Shown one piece after another: positions 7,119-8,880 of a DNA stretch of 8,880 nucleotides (positions within the stretch are counted from its first letter, which is position 1; the number at the start of each line of letters is the position of its first letter). The notes beneath the pieces were generated by a model. The model was not told where the DNA came from. It saw only the letters and a list, made by a program, of their open reading frames with translations, and did no database searches. Location: assembly GCA_947450015.1 (NCBI GenBank), contig CANFUB010000094.1, positions 1 through 8,880 of the forward strand. The letters are read 5' to 3'. This DNA comes from Bacteroidota bacterium (GTDB lineage Bacteria; Bacteroidota; Bacteroidia; NS11-12g; UBA955). The position numbers and the translations under genes are program-made.

Positions 7119-7140
7119 ACTAAGTTGTGACCAACTTCGT
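7119..7140 (+). terminator. Small hairpin after the histidine kinase gene, possible weak terminator or operator
   Basis: AAGTTG (7122-7127) and CAACTT (7132-7137) pair perfectly around a TGAC loop, extended by A-T and C-G pairs beyond one mismatch (7119-7121 with 7138-7140). It begins five bases after the kinase stop. There is no following T-run, so it is not a standard intrinsic terminator. As DNA it is also a 16-base palindromic site upstream of the transporter gene. Confidence 0.3.
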
Positions 7141-7173
7141 GAATGGCTAAAATAATTTCTTGTTAATTGGTCG

Positions 7174-7181
7174 TACTTTCG
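7174..7181 (+). promoter_or_regulatory. Candidate -7 box of the EamA transporter gene
   Basis: TACTTTCG, one base from TAnnTTTG, ends four bases before the GTG start codon at 7186. A transcript starting the usual few bases after the box would begin at or next to the start codon, giving a leaderless or nearly leaderless message. No TTTG is found at the right distance upstream (only TTG at 7160-7162, 11 bases away). Confidence 0.3.
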
Positions 7182-7185
7182 TGTC

Positions 7186-8058
7186 GTGAAAATCGACTTT
7201 AAAACCCTCCTGATTATTTTATTTCTTGGTTTTGTTTGGGGGAGTGCCTTCATCCTTATGAAAATTGGCATTGGCGCATTCACACCGGTTCAAATGGCTT
7301 CGTTGCGACTCGTATTTGCAGGTAGTGTGGCGGTTTTTTTCTTTGTGGGTATTTACAAAAAACTTAAAACATCCGATTGGTTATTATTGGCCTTATCGGG
7401 TACCATTGGCAATTTAATACCCGCCTATTTATTTGCGCAAGCAGCCAAAGAAATACCGAGTTCCTTATCGGGTGCTTTGAATGCTTTAACCCCTATGTCG
7501 ACTTTGATTTTTGGTGTCATCATTTTTAAAGTAGACATCAAAATAAAACACATTATTGGCATTGCAATTGGTCTTTGTGGCGCCTTAATTTTAATATTCA
7601 CCAATCCCAAAGCAGCTGGCTTTTCGTTTCACATGGATTATGTTAAACCTTGTTTAAAAGTAATATTGGCCGCTTTGCTTTATGGCATCAATGTGAATGT
7701 CATTAAATCGAAATTAAGTCACTTAACAGCTTATGCCAATAGCATGGTGCCCTTAACTTTGGTAGCCATTCCTGCTTTGTTTATTGGCTTGAGTCAGCAT
7801 ACCTATACAGCAGCCATTGCACCAGAAGCCATCAAACCTTTAATGGCCGTATTTGTGTTAGGCGTTTTTGGTTCGGCCATTTCGCTCATAGTATTCAATC
7901 GCTTGGTAAAAAAATCTTCTGCCTTGTTTGCTTCATCGGTTACCTATTTAATTCCAGTGGTGGCTTATGGTTGGGGCATTTATTTTGGCGAAAGCATTGG
8001 CTTGGTGCAGGTGCTAGGCATGGTGATGATTATGGCAGGCATTACATTATCCCGTTAA
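7186..8058 (+). CDS. EamA-family (drug/metabolite transporter superfamily) permease
   Basis: 290 residues, very hydrophobic, with about ten predicted membrane helices arranged as two EamA repeats (roughly 8-137 and 154-289). The first repeat has the typical 'FVWGSAFILMKIG' helix 1 with 'LRLVFAG' after it, and 'GALNALTPMSTLIFGVIIF' for helices 4-5. The second has 'GSAISLIVFNRLVKKSSALFASSVTYLIPVVAYGWGIYFGE', a characteristic EamA ending. Members of this inner-membrane family export or exchange amino acids, nucleosides or other metabolites; substrate cannot be read from sequence. The GTG at 7186 is chosen because the in-frame upstream stretch back to a stop at 7153 holds no better start, and the next ATG (7258) would remove helix 1. 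The methyltransferase gene begins six bases after its stop, so the two are probably cotranscribed. Confidence 0.92.
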   Translation: MKIDFKTLLIILFLGFVWGSAFILMKIGIGAFTPVQMASLRLVFAGSVAVFFFVGIYKKLKTSDWLLLALSGTIGNLIPAYLFAQAAKEIPSSLSGALNALTPMSTLIFGVIIFKVDIKIKHIIGIAIGLCGALILIFTNPKAAGFSFHMDYVKPCLKVILAALLYGINVNVIKSKLSHLTAYANSMVPLTLVAIPALFIGLSQHTYTAAIAPEAIKPLMAVFVLGVFGSAISLIVFNRLVKKSSALFASSVTYLIPVVAYGWGIYFGESIGLVQVLGMVMIMAGITLSR

Positions 8059-8064
8059 TAAAAA

Positions 8065-8880
8065 ATGATTCAACTTCCACCCGACTTTAAACAGCGCATG
8101 CAAGCTCAACTTGGGGCCGTAAATTTCGCCTTGTTTGAAGATAGTTTAAATGCGCCAACACCCGTTTCAATTCGGCTGAATCCAACAAAATTAAAAAAAG
8201 ACTTACCGCTCGAAAAAGTAGCATGGGCCGAGCAAGGGTATTATCTAAAAGAACGGCCCTTGTTTGTAGCAGACCCTTTGTGGCATGCTGGTGCTTACTA
8301 TGTACAAGAAGCCAGCAGTATGGTATTAGAGCAGGCTGTTAAGAAAATACGCGAATTAAATAATAGTCAACTTAGTTTACTAGATTTATGTGCAGCCCCC
8401 GGTGGGAAAAGCACACACATTGCATCGCTCTTGAACGAAAACGATGTATTGGTGAGCAACGAAGTGATAAGAACAAGAGTGCCTGTATTGAATGAAAACT
8501 TAACGAAATGGGGCTTCCCAAACATCATCATCACCAATTCCGACAGCAAAGACTTTGAAAACTGTGGTGAAGTTTTTGATGTTATAGTGGTGGATGCACC
8601 TTGCAGTGGTGAAGGCTTATTTCGCAAAGACGAGAATGCGGTGAACGAATGGAGCACTGCCAATGCTGAGATGTGTTCGCTTAGACAAAAGCGTATAGTC
8701 GATCAAATTATTAATTGTTTAAAGCCCGGTGGCTTTATCATCTATAGCACCTGCACCTACAATCCAGATGAAAACCAACTACAAGTAAAAAACCTGTGTG
8801 AGCAAGGCTTTGAGCCGATTGCATTTACTTTCAATGGACAAACAGCAGCGCAGCACCAATGTTATCCGCACCAAATAAAA
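8065..8880 (+). CDS. RsmF-like NOL1/NOP2/Sun rRNA cytosine-C5 methyltransferase, 3' end outside window
   Basis: The frame from the ATG at 8065-8067 stays open for 272 codons to the last base, so the gene continues beyond the window. The start follows an A-rich stretch (aataaaaa) typical of Bacteroidota initiation. These cytoplasmic enzymes use S-adenosylmethionine to make 5-methylcytosine in rRNA. Landmarks: N-terminal 'PVSIRLNP' at 33-40; 'YYVQEASSMV' at 78-87; SAM-binding 'DLCAAPGGKST' at 107-117; motif IV 'DAPCSGEG' at 177-184 with Cys180; motif VI 'YSTCTYNPDEN' at 227-237 with Cys230, the expected nucleophile. The catalytic core is complete here. What is missing should be the C-terminal RsmF-type extension, so the call of RsmF over RsmB relies on the start-proximal 'LPxxF' and the absence of an N-terminal NusB domain. 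The target base is not certain. Confidence 0.9.
   Translation, partial: MIQLPPDFKQRMQAQLGAVNFALFEDSLNAPTPVSIRLNPTKLKKDLPLEKVAWAEQGYYLKERPLFVADPLWHAGAYYVQEASSMVLEQAVKKIRELNNSQLSLLDLCAAPGGKSTHIASLLNENDVLVSNEVIRTRVPVLNENLTKWGFPNIIITNSDSKDFENCGEVFDVIVVDAPCSGEGLFRKDENAVNEWSTANAEMCSLRQKRIVDQIINCLKPGGFIIYSTCTYNPDENQLQVKNLCEQGFEPIAFTFNGQTAAQHQCYPHQIK

Noticed and set aside
8367..8663. Open frame on the minus strand, 98 codons
   Set aside because: It is antisense to the methyltransferase catalytic core, whose motifs IV and SAM-binding loop are clear on the plus strand. The antisense protein is low-complexity Ser/Thr/Phe-rich with no family features.
1..8880. CRISPR array, tRNA/rRNA gene, insertion sequence, phage or defence system
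   Set aside because: No regularly spaced repeats, no tRNA-like cloverleaf or rRNA sequence, no transposase or integrase motifs, no nuclease/toxin pairs; every gene belongs to a housekeeping or envelope family and base composition appears even.

Overview
The window looks like a chromosomal segment of a member of the Bacteroidota. The clearest marker is the 906-residue secreted protein (1351-4071, minus strand), which ends in a type A sorting domain of the type IX secretion system (T9SS) and carries Ig-like repeats and a PKD domain, an architecture typical of gliding/adhesive Bacteroidota. Other markers agree: a histidine kinase with the 'HQLGTP' H-box common in this phylum, A-rich or SD-poor regions before start codons, and TAnnTTTG-like promoter boxes. 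I cannot assign genus or species. Nothing suggests a plasmid, phage, transposon or CRISPR array, and coding density is near 98 percent.

Layout: (1) 1-789 plus, an RluA-family pseudouridine synthase whose reading frame is open to the left window edge. (2) 790-5884 minus, four genes in one direction, read from right to left: a cyclase-family (kynurenine-formamidase-like) hydrolase, a GT9 glycosyltransferase overlapping it by 10 bp, the T9SS Ig/PKD surface protein after 41 bp, and a small TonB-C-domain protein after 3 bp. The last gene ends exactly against the end of the RluA gene, stop codon to stop codon. (3) 5948-7114 plus, a two-transmembrane sensor histidine kinase divergent from the cyclase gene, with no response regulator in view. 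(4) 7186-8058 plus, an EamA-type 10-TM transporter. (5) 8065-8880 plus, the first 272 codons of a NOL1/NOP2/Sun (RsmF-like) rRNA m5C methyltransferase, cut by the right window edge.

How they fit: the two outer genes are RNA-modification housekeeping enzymes. The central minus-strand cluster mixes metabolism (cyclase), envelope glycan synthesis (GT9) and cell surface (T9SS protein plus TonB-like partner). Only the last two genes are tightly coupled enough to suggest a shared function. The kinase is two-gene-divergent from this cluster and could sense envelope conditions, but that is inference only.

The most unusual item is the TonB-like protein: it has a cleavable-looking signal peptide, a TonB C-terminal-like domain and then a C-terminal transmembrane segment, which reverses the usual TonB order, and it is translated directly after a T9SS cargo gene. 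I found no convincing new defence or mobile system. There is no gene-free stretch above 300 bases; the longest is about 70 bases.
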